Assembly: GCF_018137965.1 (NCBI RefSeq)
Contig: NZ_CP073100.1
Span: forward strand, 4,661,754 to 4,725,753
From: Luteolibacter ambystomatis
GTDB taxonomy: Bacteria; Verrucomicrobiota; Verrucomicrobiia; Verrucomicrobiales; Akkermansiaceae
DNA: 64,000 bases
Direction of reading: 5' to 3'
Shown here: piece by piece, positions 1 to 8,763 of the stretch
Position numbering within the stretch: the stretch's first letter is position 1
Layout: the number at the start of each line of letters is the position of its first letter
Translations under genes and position numbers: made by a program
The notes under the pieces: generated by a model
What the model saw: the letters and a program-made list of their open reading frames with translations, nothing else
Databases searched by the model: none
Told to the model about the DNA's origin: nothing

Positions 1-106
1 GGAATTCGGAAAAGCGGGGATCGGCCTGCGGCTCGTCGGGCATGGCGGGGTTGTAATGCAGGACCGGCCGGGTGTCCAAGCGGGAAGGTGAGAGGCAAGG
101 AGCCAT
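1..106 (-). CDS. 5' end of an unidentified protein, cut by window edge
   Basis: Reading leftward from an ATG at 104-106, an open frame runs to the window edge without a stop (35 codons visible). An in-frame second ATG lies at 41-43. The visible residues include TRPVLHYNPAMPDEPQADP, which has the look of real coding sequence, but no family can be recognised from so short a piece. It would be divergent from the zinc-ribbon gene starting at 197, with about 90 bases between them for promoters. The start and even the reality of the gene are uncertain. Confidence 0.4.
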   Translation of the reverse strand, partial: MAPCLSPSRLDTRPVLHYNPAMPDEPQADPRFSEF

Positions 107-196
107 TGGGAGCGGGCGTTTCGCTTCCCGACCCGGAAGATTCGGACGGCGATGTCTCTGGAAAACAGCTGCCCTTTTCAAATTGCCGCCTAACAG

Positions 197-439
197 ATGG
201 TTGGATCAAATGACGGCATGCTGAAGATCCATATCAACGCCGGCACGAGCCCATGCCCGATGTGCCGGGAGGCGATTTCCCGTCAAGCCAGCATCTGCCC
301 GCACTGTCGCAGCGATCTGAGGAATCGCGAGGACTGGAAGGTGGAACCAGTTCAGCAGGGTGGCTGCGCGGCCATGCTGGTCGTGGGAGCCATCGGGCTC
401 AGCGGCCTTGCGGGAGTGGGGCTGTCGCTCCTGCGTTGA
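197..439 (+). CDS. Small zinc-ribbon protein with C-terminal membrane segment
   Basis: The 80-residue product has two CxxC pairs (CPMC around residue 20 and CPHC around residue 34), the spacing of a small zinc ribbon, followed by a hydrophobic glycine/leucine-rich helix at residues 58-78 that should anchor it in the membrane with the ribbon in the cytoplasm. An internal ATG at 218 (MLKIHINAG) is an equally good start. The upstream base run CTAACAG directly abuts the first ATG. Zinc-ribbon plus one membrane helix is common among uncharacterised bacterial proteins; no specific function can be assigned. It is convergent with the M16 peptidase gene and ends 3 bases before it. Confidence 0.6.
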   Translation: MVGSNDGMLKIHINAGTSPCPMCREAISRQASICPHCRSDLRNREDWKVEPVQQGGCAAMLVVGAIGLSGLAGVGLSLLR

Positions 440-442
440 ACA

Positions 443-2953
443 TCAATCTTCCGGCAGCACTGTGATGGTTGTGGCGGCCACGCTGAAGATGCGCTCCGCG
501 GTGGCGCGGACGCTTTCCGGGGTGAGCGCCTTGTAGATGTCCGGGAGCTGGCGGTGCTGGTCGGCGGGCTGGCCGAAGAGCAGGTCGATCGCGGCCTGGC
601 GGGCGGTGCTGGAGAGCGACTGCTGTTGGATCGCGAGGCTGCTGAGGACGGTCGAGCGTACGCGCTCGAAGGCTTCGTCCGGGATGCCGCGGGTGGCGAT
701 CTTGGCGATCTCCGCCATCAGCTCGGCCTTGGCGAGTTCCGCCTGGCCGGGCGAGGTCGCGAGGTAGAAGGCGAACATGCCGGTATCGAAACCGAGGAAC
801 TGGGTGGTGCCCACCTGATAGGCGAGTCCGAGGTCCTCGCGGATGCGGGTGAACAGCGGGCCGGCCATGTCATTGCAGTATTCCTGAAGCATCGACAACG
901 CGTGGCGGTCTTCCGAAAGCGCGGCGGCTCCCGGATAGCCAATGGCGAGCACGGCCTGTTTTTTGGGCAAACGGAAGGTGAGGTCCGTGCCATGATAGAG
1001 ATAGCTGTCCGGCGGGCTCCACGTCTGTCCGGCAGGCATGGCGGAGAGCAGCGGGGAAAGCGTGTCGATGGCGGCCGCGGGATCGAAATCGCCCGCGATG
1101 GCCAGCGTGAGATTGGCACCCGTGAAATGGCGATGGTGATGGCTGGCCAGTGCCGTGCGGTCGATCACGTCCAGGCTGAGACGGGTGCCGAGCGAGTCAC
1201 GGCCGTAGCCCGCGCCATTGAAGAGCGCGCGGCGCAATTCGCCGAGGCCGGTGTGCAGCGGATCTTCCAGGGCTTCCTCCAGCGCGGTGCGCTGGCTGGC
1301 CTTCTCGCGGGCCACGGCATCCGATGCCAGCAACGGTGCGCGTAGTACTTCGGCGAGGGCATCGGCCAGTACGGAAAAATCGGGAGCCAGACCGGCGGCC
1401 TGCACCAGCAGCGCGTTGTTTCCGGCGGAAGCGCCGATGGAGGCTCCGAGGGATTCAAGCTCCACCGCGAGTTCTTCCGCGCTGCGGGTGGCGGTACCTT
1501 GCGGCAGGGTGGCGGCGAGCAACTGGTTGATGCCATTGCTGACCTCCGTTTCGGATGGCAGACCGGACCGGACGGCGGTCTGGAAATGCAGCAGCGGTAC
1601 CCGGCGGTCCGGCAACAGGGCGATGGTGACGCCGTTTTCCAGGATGTGCGTGCGGACTTCCTCGCGGACCCGCCTGCGCTTGCTGGCGCGGTCGGCCACG
1701 GCGGCACCTTCCGGATCGAGCACGGTGAGCGTCATCCGCTCCGCGATGAACGAAGCGGCCACGCGTTTCACATCCTCCTGTGTCACCGCATGGAGGGCCT
1801 TCAGGTAGTGGCGGGTGAAATCGAGATCGCGAGCCTCGTGCCAGTTCGAGGCGAGGTCAGCCGCACGGCCGGAGGCGCTGGTGAGCGAGCGGAACTGGCT
1901 GGCGGCGATCTGGCGCTTGGCCTTGGCAAGCTCGTCCGTGAGGTCGTCCTCCTGGAGCTTCGCGAGCTCCGCCATCACGCCTTCCACAAGCGCCTCGCGG
2001 TTGTCCGGGCGCACCTCTGCGCTGACGGCGAAGAGACCCTCGCGGCCCGGGCCGTTCCATGCCCAGGCGGAGATTTCGAGGGCCAGCTCCCGCTCCTGGC
2101 GGAGGTGGCGGTAGAGGCGGGCGGAACGACCCCGGCCGAGCACCGTCGAGAGCACATCCACCGCTGGGGTATCGGGATGGGAGAGCGGTGGTGTTTTCCA
2201 AGCCATCGTCAGGCGGCTGGCGGGCACCGCGAAGGTGGCGCGGGCGCGGCGGGGCCCGATCTGCGGCGTGTCCTGTGGCACCAGCGGGTCCGGACCTCCG
2301 CCCAGCGGCACATCGGCGATGGCGGCCGCCACCAGGGAGCGCATTTCCTCCGCATCGAAGTCGCCGGAGATGACCATGAACGAGCGGTCCGGTGTGTAGC
2401 GGCTCCGGTGGTAATTCCGAAGGTCATCGTATGACAGCGCGTCGAACAAATGGCGGTGACCGATCACCGGGTGGCGGCGCGGGTCGGAAACAAACGTCGT
2501 CGAGAACAACAGGCGGCTCGCCACATTGTCCGGGTCGTCCAGACCCATGTCGATCTCGCGGCGGATCACGTCCTTCTCCTTTTCGAACTCCGCCTCGGGA
2601 AGAGTCGGGAAGAACACCAGGCCTGTTAGAATCTTGAGAAATTCAGGAAGGGAGGAAGAGGGGCCGTCGATGTAATAGACCGTGCGGTCGAAGCTGGTGT
2701 AGGCGTTCCAATGGCCGCCCGCGGCCTGCACCGTATTGGCGAGCGTTTCGCCATCGTAGTCGCGCGTGCCTTTGAAGACCATGTGCTCCAGGAAATGCGA
2801 GATGCCGGAGCCGAGCCGGGCGCCTTCATGGATGCTGCCGGTTTCCACCCAGATCTGCGCGCTCACCACCGGAGCCGAGGGATCGGGATCCAGAATCAGG
2901 GACAAACCGTTGGGCAGGGTCTCGGACGTGGCGGTGACAACTGGGTATTCCAT
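443..2953 (-). CDS. M16 family zinc metallopeptidase, two-domain
   Basis: This protein of about 836 residues has the inverted zinc motif HxxEH as HFLEH near residues 53-57, followed by the conserved GGxxNAYTSFDRTVYY segment and the downstream FEKEKDVIRREI helix that supplies the third zinc ligand. A second, catalytically inactive M16 repeat begins near residue 420 (ILENGVTIALLPD). The length and double layout match bacterial M16 peptidases of the PqqL/YmxG type. I prefer the ATG at 2953 (MEYPVV), preceded by GGAAATTC; the open frame reaches 3004 but would overlap the divergent gene at 2999. No signal peptide is obvious from this start, so a cytoplasmic location is inferred. The exact substrate is unknown. 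Confidence 0.88.
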   Translation of the reverse strand: MEYPVVTATSETLPNGLSLILDPDPSAPVVSAQIWVETGSIHEGARLGSGISHFLEHMVFKGTRDYDGETLANTVQAAGGHWNAYTSFDRTVYYIDGPSSSLPEFLKILTGLVFFPTLPEAEFEKEKDVIRREIDMGLDDPDNVASRLLFSTTFVSDPRRHPVIGHRHLFDALSYDDLRNYHRSRYTPDRSFMVISGDFDAEEMRSLVAAAIADVPLGGGPDPLVPQDTPQIGPRRARATFAVPASRLTMAWKTPPLSHPDTPAVDVLSTVLGRGRSARLYRHLRQERELALEISAWAWNGPGREGLFAVSAEVRPDNREALVEGVMAELAKLQEDDLTDELAKAKRQIAASQFRSLTSASGRAADLASNWHEARDLDFTRHYLKALHAVTQEDVKRVAASFIAERMTLTVLDPEGAAVADRASKRRRVREEVRTHILENGVTIALLPDRRVPLLHFQTAVRSGLPSETEVSNGINQLLAATLPQGTATRSAEELAVELESLGASIGASAGNNALLVQAAGLAPDFSVLADALAEVLRAPLLASDAVAREKASQRTALEEALEDPLHTGLGELRRALFNGAGYGRDSLGTRLSLDVIDRTALASHHHRHFTGANLTLAIAGDFDPAAAIDTLSPLLSAMPAGQTWSPPDSYLYHGTDLTFRLPKKQAVLAIGYPGAAALSEDRHALSMLQEYCNDMAGPLFTRIREDLGLAYQVGTTQFLGFDTGMFAFYLATSPGQAELAKAELMAEIAKIATRGIPDEAFERVRSTVLSSLAIQQQSLSSTARQAAIDLLFGQPADQHRQLPDIYKALTPESVRATAERIFSVAATTITVLPED

Positions 2954-2998
2954 GAATTTCCGGCTTGGAGCCCATTGGATGCGCGATAAAGAAGCGGT

Positions 2999-3442
2999 AT
3001 GCAACGATGGATTGTAATCGCCGGTGTCGTGTTAGCCCTCCTCCTCGCAGGCGGCGGCTATGCCCGGTATGCGTACAACCAGAACCAGCCGGACCGCATC
3101 TGGCTGCCTCTGAAGCTGCCGGAGAAGGATCTCCAACCGGTTTCCAAGAAGCTTGAGGAAGCGTTGCGCAAGCCCGCGGTGCTCTCGGCCATCTCCAAGG
3201 AACTCAATCTGGCCGCCAGGTTCAACGTGCCGAACGAAGAGGCCGCGGTCGCGGAACTTTCGAAGCGCATGTATATCGAGGTGGGGGAGGCGTTTCCTCC
3301 CTCCGACCGGACGCCGGCCATCAATGTGGGCGTCAGCGGCAAGCGCAAGGAGCACGCCCTGTTGGGCGAAATATCCCAGCGCCTGCAGAAGGAAGTGTCG
3401 GCCTTGTTCGGCATCAAGCAGCCGGCTTCAGGTCCGTTCTAA
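2999..3442 (+). CDS. Hypothetical membrane-anchored protein
   Basis: The 147-residue product opens with a positively flanked hydrophobic helix (residues 4-24), which is either an uncleaved signal anchor or a signal peptide. The remaining 120 residues are soluble, rich in Lys/Glu/Leu and probably helical, with a segment YIEVGEAFPPSDRTPAINVGVSG near the middle. I do not recognise a family. It is divergent from the M16 peptidase (46 bases between the chosen starts) and convergent with the nitroreductase gene, with 12 bases between the stops. Confidence 0.65.
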   Translation: MQRWIVIAGVVLALLLAGGGYARYAYNQNQPDRIWLPLKLPEKDLQPVSKKLEEALRKPAVLSAISKELNLAARFNVPNEEAAVAELSKRMYIEVGEAFPPSDRTPAINVGVSGKRKEHALLGEISQRLQKEVSALFGIKQPASGPF

Positions 3443-3454
3443 CATCCCGGAATC

Positions 3455-4105
3455 TCAAACGATCCGCCGGATCACATTGTCCGCTTCGTAGCGCGCCTTC
3501 GGCCGCCGGGCGGTGTGGTCGTCTTCGGAGCGGTAGCCCACGGCGCAGGCCACGGCGGTGGCGTAGCCGCTGTCTTCGAGGCCGAGTATCTGGTCGTAGG
3601 CGTTCGGGTCCAAGCCTTCCATCGGGCACGTATCGATGCCCAACAGGGCTGCGGTGGTCATGAATTGCCCGAGCGCGATGTAGACCTGACGCACGTTCCA
3701 GGTATGACGGGCTTCCTGCGGCATGGAGCTGACGAAGCCTTCGATCATGCCCTGCATCGGGGCCAGCGTTTCGGGAGTGGTGCCTTGGACACCGGCCAAA
3801 CGTGCGACCCAACCGGAGATGTCTTCCACCGACAGGTCCGTCCGGGCGGCAAACACGACGAAATGCGACGCGTCCGTCACCTGGCCCTGGCCCCATGACT
3901 TCGCGCGCAGTTCGGCACGCACCGCGGGATTCTCCACCACGAGGAACTGCCACGGCTGGAGGCCGAAGGAGGAAGGGGTGAGGACAAGCGATTGCTCGAG
4001 CGCGGCCCATGTTTCCGCCGGGATCCGGCGGGCGGGATCAAATACCTTGGTGGCATAGCGCCAGCGCAGGGCGGTGACGATGGAGTCAGGGGTCGGAACG
4101 GACAT
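3455..4105 (-). CDS. Nitroreductase family NAD(P)H-dependent oxidoreductase
   Basis: This 216-residue protein has the nitroreductase fold signatures: an N-terminal RWRYATKVFD helix (FMN phosphate contact), LTPSSFGLQPWQFLVV (the conserved S-x-x-x-QPW patch near residues 43-50) and GIDTCPMEGLDPNAYDQILGL near the C terminus. It resembles NfsB/YfkO-type oxygen-insensitive flavin enzymes that reduce quinones or nitro compounds using NAD(P)H in the cytoplasm. The natural substrate cannot be read from the sequence. Its start lies 8 bases after the lptD stop on the same strand, so it is probably the distal gene of an lptD transcript. Confidence 0.88.
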   Translation of the reverse strand: MSVPTPDSIVTALRWRYATKVFDPARRIPAETWAALEQSLVLTPSSFGLQPWQFLVVENPAVRAELRAKSWGQGQVTDASHFVVFAARTDLSVEDISGWVARLAGVQGTTPETLAPMQGMIEGFVSSMPQEARHTWNVRQVYIALGQFMTTAALLGIDTCPMEGLDPNAYDQILGLEDSGYATAVACAVGYRSEDDHTARRPKARYEADNVIRRIV

Positions 4106-4113
4106 GAAATGGA

Positions 4114-6684
4114 TTATTGGGCCGTGTCGGTGTCGATTTCGAACGGCAGGGTGACGTCCGGGAAATCCTTCAGGGTGAGGCTGAAGATCACGCCGTATTC
4201 GTCGTGCACGCGGTTGTCGCGCTTGGTGAAACCCACGCCGGCCACCCAGTTGCCCAGGTCGTGGCTGATGGTGTACTGCTGGAGTTCCAGCGTGTGGTCA
4301 TCCAGCTCCCACACATGGAGCATGCCAAAGCCCCAGTCCTCGTGGATGCGGGCGTAGGCGCGGAAGTCCACGCGGTTCGAATCCGGCAGTACCGGGTGGT
4401 TGTTGAGCAGGCGGTCGCCGATCGAGAACTCGAAATCCGGGGTCGGCATGAAGCGAAGGCGTGGCGAAAGCTCGCTGTAGCCGTTGCCATCGCTGACGAC
4501 GGGGAACTGGGTTTCCAGGTCGACGGACATCCACGGCAGAGGACGCCAGCGCGCATCGTTGTAGAGGTTGGAAACGCTGCGGCCGAGGTTCTGCGGATCG
4601 TCGCCGATGAAGGCGTCCATGTAGGTGTCCAGATAGAGCCACTCGTAGCTCTGCCCATCGCGATGGGTGATCAGGCGGTTCCGCATGCCGAGGCGGATGA
4701 TGTTCCAGTCCGCGATGTCATCGATGGCGGTGAAGCGTCCCAGGTCCAGGGTCTGCGGGCGGGTGGAGAAGGAAAGGCGGTCGATCTTCGGGAAGGAGGA
4801 GTCGAGGTCGTCGGCATTGACCATCGACCAGCGCGCATACGGCTGGATGACGTGGAGCAGGCCATCGAGCCCCAGCGCGCGGTTCTGGTAGTTTTCGTAA
4901 TCCTTCGAGAACTTCACCGAGGCCTCGGCGCCGGTTTCGACATAGGCGCGGGTGATCGCGTCCTGCGGGCCGCTCACATCCCAGTAGCGGCTGAGACCCG
5001 CTCCGACCTCCGGCACGATGGTCAGCCAGCCGCCGATGTTGAGCGGCATCGAGAACTCGTGATAGGTGTGGAACCGCGAGTAGGATGGATCGAGAAGCTG
5101 GTTCGCCAGCGACGGGATCGCGGCGTTGCCTGGTGGCAGGGCGCGGATTTGCTGGACCAGCAGGCGCTCGTAGGGCGGGAGCTGGGCGAGCAGCCCGGGG
5201 ATGCGTGGATCGCCGGGTGGCAGGGTCAACAGCGGCAGGATCACCGCATTGCGGGTCGGATCGCCGGTTTCCTCACCGTAGATGCCCACCGAGGTGCTGC
5301 CTTCGTGAAGGATCTGGGTGCCGAAGATCGGCGTGCGGGCCTGGTCGTAGGCCAGCTCGACACGCTGGTCGCTGCGGTAGAAATCATTCAGGCGCAAGCG
5401 GGTGTAGAACGAAGCCAGCGAGGCACCATCATTGCGGAAGACCCCCAGCGTGTTGTCCGGGAAGGGATTGGTCCGGAAGGCTTTCGGGTCGAAGTCTTCC
5501 AGGTAGTACTGGTCGCTGATCCGGGTCAGGTTCGCGTCCACATACCACTCGGCGTCATCGCCCGGCTGGAAGGGGATGCGGTATTTGAACTGCGCCAGAT
5601 AGCGATCGTTGTCGATCGGCAGGCGCGGAATGCCGGAGCGCTGGATCGAGGGATCGAGGTCGTACAGGTAGTAGAGGTTCAACCAGCCGAGGTTCGGGTT
5701 GTCCTTTACCCGGGTGTCGATGAGATCCACCCCGGTGCCGACGCCGCGGCTCCCGCGCAGGTCGAGATGCCATTTGGACAGCAGCCATTCGTCCTTGGTC
5801 TCGCCGGTCTTCGGGTCGCGCTCGCCACCGAGCATGATGCCGTAGGTATTGAGAAGGAACGGACCCCAGTTCGAACGAGCGCCCGGCACGATGTGGTAGC
5901 CGAGCTCTTTGTTCAGCGGCTGGCTCAGGTAGGGCAGCCAGAAGACCGGTGTGTCCCCGGCGTAGAAGCGGAGGTTTTCGAAGACCACCTTGTCACCCGG
6001 ATAGACGGTCGTGCGCTTGGCGCGGATCCAGTAGTTCGGGTCCTCCACGTCGTTGGTGGTGATGCCGGCGTCCTCGCCGCGGAAGACCTGCTTGCCCTCG
6101 GCATCGGTATCCACGCTGAACTTGCCGGCTTCCAGCAGCAGCGGATCGACCGAGGAGCGGAGGCCGGTGGCGTCCAGAGACTTGCGACCGTAGTCGTACA
6201 CCGCCTGTTGGCCGCGCTGGAGCATGTTGCCCTGATAGACACTGACGTTGCCGATCATGGTGATCGTCTTCGTGTTGGTGTCCACCACCGCGCGGTCGGC
6301 GAAAATCTCGATCTTGTTATCCGTCAGCGCCTTCACCGGGCCGGCCAGCTCGATGGTCTTGGCGTTGAGATTGGCCACGGCGCTGCGGGCATCGAGGACC
6401 GTGCCATTGTCCGTGGTCACGTGTACCGCCGAGGAGTAGGTCAGCAGGCCGGTGGGCTGGTCATATTGGATCTGGCCGCCGCCCACGTTGGTGACGACCA
6501 CGTCCTTCGGCAGGGTTGGAGTGGTGGTCTCCGGCGTGGTGAAGGGGATGGAGGGCGGAGGGACCGGCTGGATTTTGTCCACCGGCGGCGCGCCTCCCGG
6601 ATTGGGAAGAACTTCCACTTCCTGGGCCAGCAGGGGCAGGGTGAAAAGAAGCGGTAAAAGGGGCGCTCCGGCTTTGATCCTCAT
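4114..6684 (-). CDS. lptD: LptD-like LPS assembly outer-membrane protein
   Basis: The 856-residue product starts with a signal peptide (MRIKAGAPLLPLLFTLPLLA) and a Pro-rich linker. An OstA/LptA-like beta-taco domain follows (about residues 55-190, repeats such as GLLTYSSAVHVTT and IEIFADRAVVDTNTKTITMIGNVSVYQG). The rest is a long C-terminal region with the PVFWLPYLSQP motif typical of LptD and many alternating aromatic/polar beta strands expected of an outer-membrane barrel. LptD inserts lipopolysaccharide into the outer leaflet, so the gene supports an LPS-bearing outer membrane. Typical LptD length is 750-850. The usual cysteine pairs are not evident, so disulfide maturation as in E. coli may not apply. 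Confidence 0.85.
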   Translation of the reverse strand: MRIKAGAPLLPLLFTLPLLAQEVEVLPNPGGAPPVDKIQPVPPPSIPFTTPETTTPTLPKDVVVTNVGGGQIQYDQPTGLLTYSSAVHVTTDNGTVLDARSAVANLNAKTIELAGPVKALTDNKIEIFADRAVVDTNTKTITMIGNVSVYQGNMLQRGQQAVYDYGRKSLDATGLRSSVDPLLLEAGKFSVDTDAEGKQVFRGEDAGITTNDVEDPNYWIRAKRTTVYPGDKVVFENLRFYAGDTPVFWLPYLSQPLNKELGYHIVPGARSNWGPFLLNTYGIMLGGERDPKTGETKDEWLLSKWHLDLRGSRGVGTGVDLIDTRVKDNPNLGWLNLYYLYDLDPSIQRSGIPRLPIDNDRYLAQFKYRIPFQPGDDAEWYVDANLTRISDQYYLEDFDPKAFRTNPFPDNTLGVFRNDGASLASFYTRLRLNDFYRSDQRVELAYDQARTPIFGTQILHEGSTSVGIYGEETGDPTRNAVILPLLTLPPGDPRIPGLLAQLPPYERLLVQQIRALPPGNAAIPSLANQLLDPSYSRFHTYHEFSMPLNIGGWLTIVPEVGAGLSRYWDVSGPQDAITRAYVETGAEASVKFSKDYENYQNRALGLDGLLHVIQPYARWSMVNADDLDSSFPKIDRLSFSTRPQTLDLGRFTAIDDIADWNIIRLGMRNRLITHRDGQSYEWLYLDTYMDAFIGDDPQNLGRSVSNLYNDARWRPLPWMSVDLETQFPVVSDGNGYSELSPRLRFMPTPDFEFSIGDRLLNNHPVLPDSNRVDFRAYARIHEDWGFGMLHVWELDDHTLELQQYTISHDLGNWVAGVGFTKRDNRVHDEYGVIFSLTLKDFPDVTLPFEIDTDTAQ

Positions 6685-6771
6685 CGCGGGCGATCACACG
6701 GGTTAGACCCGGTGAAGTAAAGGTCAAAGCCCGGGCTGGCGGGTGTCTTGGGAGCGGCTAGATTCCCGTTC

Positions 6772-7671
6772 ATGGAAAGTGCTCCTGTCGCCATTTTCGG
6801 TGCCACCGGCTTCATCGGCAGGCACTTGGCGGCCCGGTTGGCTTCCGAGGGCATCCGGGTGACCGGAGTCAGCCGTTCCCCGGATTCGCGGGTGGATGGC
6901 GTCGGCCGCTGGCAGACCTTCGGATCCCTGGATCTATCCGGCCACCGGGCGGTGGTGAACTTGTCCGGCCACCGGGTGGATTGCCGGTGGACGGAGAAAA
7001 ACCGGCGTGCCATCGAGGACAGCCGGACTGGTCTGACCCGGCGTCTGGTGGAACATCTCCGCGGGCTCGATCCGGCGGTGCGACCGCAGGTGCTGGTCAA
7101 TGGCTCCGGGATCGGGGTCTATGGCGATGGCGGGGATACCTTCTTGGACGAAACCTCCCCGCAAGGCGCGGATTACCTCGCCCGCGTCTGCGTGGACTGG
7201 GAGGCCGCGGCCCGCGGGGCGGAAACGCTGGGGGTCCGGGTGGTGCTGCTCCGCACCGGTGTGGTTCTCGGTGCGGGTGGAGCGGCCTTCGACAAGCTCC
7301 GGACGATCTTCCGGCTCGGGCTTGGGGGAAAATTGGGTTCCGGCCGCCAGTGGATGCCGTGGATTCATCTGCACGACGAGGTGGAGGCGATCCTTCATGC
7401 CCTCCGTTCTCCAGTCCTTTCCGGGCCTCTCAATCTTGTGGCCCCGCATCCGGAGAGGAACGCCGAATTCACCCGGAAATTCGCCGCCGCATTGCACCGG
7501 CCCGCCTTCCTACCGGTGCCGGGTTTTGCGCTGAAGCTGGCGCTCGGCGAATTCGCGGAAGCGATGCTGGGGGGCCAGCGGGCGGTCCCCGCCGGATTGG
7601 ACCACTCGGGATTCCGCTTCCGGTTTCCGACTTTGGAGGAGGCATTGGTGGATCTCCTTGGCGAACGCTGA
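6772..7671 (+). CDS. TIGR01777-type NAD(P)-binding epimerase/SDR family protein
   Basis: Extended short-chain dehydrogenase fold: a Rossmann motif GATGFIG (residues 8-14), the family-typical VNLSGHRVDCRWTEKNRRAIEDSR segment, and LVNGSGIGVYGDGG followed by a C-terminal DUF1731-like end (GGQRAVPAGLDHSGFRFRFPTLEEAL). This is the YfcH/TIGR01777 subfamily, found in most bacteria and linked loosely to cell division but without a settled reaction. I take the ATG at 6772 (MESAPVAIFGATG); the frame extends to 6748. The gene is divergent from lptD with about 87 bases between starts. Confidence 0.88.
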   Translation: MESAPVAIFGATGFIGRHLAARLASEGIRVTGVSRSPDSRVDGVGRWQTFGSLDLSGHRAVVNLSGHRVDCRWTEKNRRAIEDSRTGLTRRLVEHLRGLDPAVRPQVLVNGSGIGVYGDGGDTFLDETSPQGADYLARVCVDWEAAARGAETLGVRVVLLRTGVVLGAGGAAFDKLRTIFRLGLGGKLGSGRQWMPWIHLHDEVEAILHALRSPVLSGPLNLVAPHPERNAEFTRKFAAALHRPAFLPVPGFALKLALGEFAEAMLGGQRAVPAGLDHSGFRFRFPTLEEALVDLLGER

Positions 7672-7681
7672 GGGGCGTTCG

Positions 7682-7709
7682 TTGACACCACTTTGTCATC
7701 GGATTAAAT
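7682..7709 (+). promoter_or_regulatory. Sigma-70-like promoter ahead of the TPR-like lipoprotein gene
   Basis: A perfect TTGACA lies at 7682-7687 and TTAAAT at 7704-7709, with a 16-base spacer. The start codon of the following gene lies only 7 bases beyond the -10, so the mRNA would be nearly leaderless. Predicted by eye only. Confidence 0.45.
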
Positions 7710-7716
7710 CCGGAGG

Positions 7717-8700
7717 GTGAACCAGAGGGGTTTTTCGATTTTTGCTGGCGTGGTTTTTTTCTGGTCCGCCGGTATCCATCAGGTTTCAGCCTGCCTTTGG
7801 GACCGGGATACCTTGGATGCGGAGAACTCGCGGTTTCCCGAGATAGAGGATGTCATCACCGGGAATTTCCCCCGTCACTCGACCGATTTCTACACTTGGA
7901 GAAAAGGAAACTGCGAGCAGCAGCTGGCGAAGGATCCGTCGCAGGCGGCACTCTACGACGATCTCGCCGTGGCCCAGCACAAGCTTGGCGATCAAAAGGC
8001 GGCGATCGCCACGATGATGGCCAAGGAGAAGATCAAACCGGGCCTGTATGAGACCTACTCCAACCTCGGAACTTTTTGGATCTATGCCGGAGATCTCCAA
8101 CAGTCGCTGGTGTGGATCGACAAAGCGTTGGCCGTCAATCCCGATGCCCATTTCGGGCGGGAGAAGTATCAGCGTTGGTTGGTCGAATGGGTGTTGGCGG
8201 GAAAACCGGCTGCTCCTCCGGTTCAAAAGGTGGAAACGCTGCTGGCATCCGGCTTCGCGGCGTTCGTGTTGAAAAAGGAAGCGGAACCGGGCGAGGAGCC
8301 CGAACTCGTCATGGATGAAGTCTCCCGTCTGAACGCACTCAAGGGGGTATCGGGCATGATGAGATTCGCGGACTTCGACAATCCGCTACTGCTGGAAGCG
8401 CTTGGAGACATCCTCTGCCAGGGGGCGGGAAACAAGAACGCCATCCACCTCGCCTGCCAGGCCTATCTTCACGCCGCCAGCCGCGTGCCGGCTCCGGAGA
8501 AAAAGGCGCTGGTGGAGAAGATCAATGCGATTGGCAGGACCGTCAGTTCATTCAATCCGGCTTCGGAAGCGAAGGATTTGAAAAAGGGACTTCAGAGGGG
8601 TCAAAAGCTTGCGGGAGCGACCCACGATGACGAAGTCGCCTGGATCAAGGCAGGGAAGGATGCCTCCGCGGAATTCACCCGGGAGTATTTGAAACCGTGA
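7717..8700 (+). CDS. Hypothetical exported protein with TPR-like repeats
   Basis: The 327-residue product begins at a GTG. Its N terminus (residues 1-26) is a signal peptide ending VSAC, a plausible lipobox, so it may be a lipoprotein. Residues 75-150 contain two helix pairs with TPR spacing (ALYDDLAVAQHKLGDQKAAIATM and ETYSNLGTFWIYAGDLQQSLVWIDKAL), and a third helical block near residues 225-290 is alpha-helical with conserved LLEALGDIL. No enzyme motif is visible. TPR proteins usually mediate protein contacts. A GGAGG sequence touches the GTG directly, too close to act as a normal ribosome site, and a promoter sits just upstream, which points to leaderless translation or a start further in. 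Confidence 0.7.
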   Translation: MNQRGFSIFAGVVFFWSAGIHQVSACLWDRDTLDAENSRFPEIEDVITGNFPRHSTDFYTWRKGNCEQQLAKDPSQAALYDDLAVAQHKLGDQKAAIATMMAKEKIKPGLYETYSNLGTFWIYAGDLQQSLVWIDKALAVNPDAHFGREKYQRWLVEWVLAGKPAAPPVQKVETLLASGFAAFVLKKEAEPGEEPELVMDEVSRLNALKGVSGMMRFADFDNPLLLEALGDILCQGAGNKNAIHLACQAYLHAASRVPAPEKKALVEKINAIGRTVSSFNPASEAKDLKKGLQRGQKLAGATHDDEVAWIKAGKDASAEFTREYLKP

Positions 8701-8701
8701 A

Positions 8702-8747
8702 GGCCGCACGGCGGATGGCTCCCCGCTCTTGCCCCGCGTGCGGCTTT
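8702..8747 (+). terminator. Rho-independent terminator candidate
   Basis: An inverted repeat pairs GCCGCACG with CGTGCGGC around a GC-rich loop, followed by TTT and another short T run (TTTT near 8752). It lies between the TPR-like gene and the HAD phosphatase gene on the same strand. Confidence 0.5.
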
Positions 8748-8763
8748 CCCGTTTTCTAGCGCC

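Noticed and set aside
4117..6657. 846-codon open frame opposite lptD
   Set aside because: It is the antisense shadow of a GC-rich gene: no domain, no signal, and lptD on the other strand has a clear signal peptide, OstA domain and barrel.
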